Below, piece by piece: positions 63,900-64,000 of a stretch of DNA of 64,000 nucleotides (its first letter is position 1; the number at the start of each line of letters is the position of its first letter). The notes under the pieces are model-generated. The model did not search any database. It saw nothing but the letters and a program-made list of their open reading frames with translations, and was not told where the DNA came from. The DNA comes from Allomeiothermus silvanus DSM 9946 (lineage in GTDB: Bacteria; Deinococcota; Deinococci; Deinococcales; Thermaceae). The stretch covers positions 1,508,001 to 1,572,000 of the forward strand of contig NC_014212.1 in NCBI RefSeq assembly GCF_000092125.1, written 5' to 3'. The position numbers were made by a program, and so were the translations under genes.

Positions 63900-64000
63900 T
63901 TAGTCCTCTGGGGTTTGCGCTGCGTTGTTCGTGGCCCGGTTGGCTATCTCCGCCGCCGATTGCCGCACGGTGGCGATGAACTGACGGGTAGCCTCGTCTA
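63900..64000 (-). CDS. 3' end of an unidentified gene
   Basis: The minus strand encodes the last 32 residues of a protein that continues beyond the right edge: DEATRQFIATVRQSAAEIA then NRATNNAAQTPED and stop (TAA, 63902-63900). It looks helical and polar, with an Ala/Asn-rich tail. Codon use fits the genome. Too little is present to name a family. Confidence 0.6.
   Translation of the reverse strand, partial: DEATRQFIATVRQSAAEIANRATNNAAQTPED

Overview
The window is about 64 kb of GC-rich chromosome from a member of the Deinococcus-Thermus phylum, most likely the genus Meiothermus or a close relative. This rests on the very frequent CTCGAG hexamer inside genes, futalosine-pathway menaquinone genes, an LptB plus DUF3084 pair, high-GC third codon positions, and many genes with a TANNNT -10 box only 6-7 nt before the start codon (leaderless transcription). 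The species call is inference; no rRNA is present.

Layout. 1-479: start of uvrC (runs off the left edge). 683-3895: a conserved small protein, an AspT-type exchanger gene broken by an in-frame TAG, a PEBP-like secreted protein and dsbB. 3905-10305: a GNAT-like protein, ftsY, gltX, lptB, a DUF3084 coiled-coil membrane protein and an ornithine-cyclodeaminase-family enzyme. 10359-16898: mutS-mutL, purU and a DegP/HtrA-type protease. 17012-21245: mqnA and mqnE (menaquinone), a LacI-family repressor and a decayed transposase. 21246-27888: a divergent PlsY-like protein, an ABC-F ATPase, an FAH-family enzyme, an MBL hydrolase, purN, purD and the C-terminal stump of a type-B carboxylesterase. 27947-32825 (minus strand): rpmH-rnpA-yidD-yidC-jag-prmC-suhB, a block for membrane-protein insertion, RNA processing and translation.

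32954-34093 is a complete IS481-like insertion sequence with a 5-bp target duplication. 34481-41665 is a branched-chain-amino-acid-type ABC transporter (livG, livH, livM, substrate-binding protein, livF) with an acyl-CoA ligase gene inside the cluster. 41672-46772 holds a small exported or anchored protein, the catalytic subunit of a methylmalonyl-CoA-mutase-type enzyme preceded by a 48-residue membrane protein, an HxlR-like regulator, minD-minE and rodA. tatA follows at 46838. 47030-50789 (minus strand) is a molybdate locus: PadR-type regulator, molbindin-like protein, a cysteine-free Moco-fold protein and modABC, with a 16-bp-arm inverted repeat upstream. 50840-53555: trmO and two paralogous cytochromes c split by a second copy of the same IS; this copy carries an extra 83-bp duplicate of its left end. 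53664-57556 is the polyamine transporter potABCD. 57679-58032 is tmRNA (ssrA) with a clear promoter and terminator. 58146-63604 carries a VWA protein, a subtilisin-like lipoprotein and an LCP-family protein, followed by tRNA-Leu(TAA) and the 3' end of an unidentified gene.

Most of the window is ordinary housekeeping DNA. The points most worth a second look are the IS whose transposase lacks its own stop codon, the IS copy with a duplicated end, the amber-interrupted exchanger, the putative PadR-linked molybdate operator, the 48-aa membrane protein upstream of the mutase, and the consistent leaderless promoter geometry. No CRISPR array, prophage or obvious defence island was seen.
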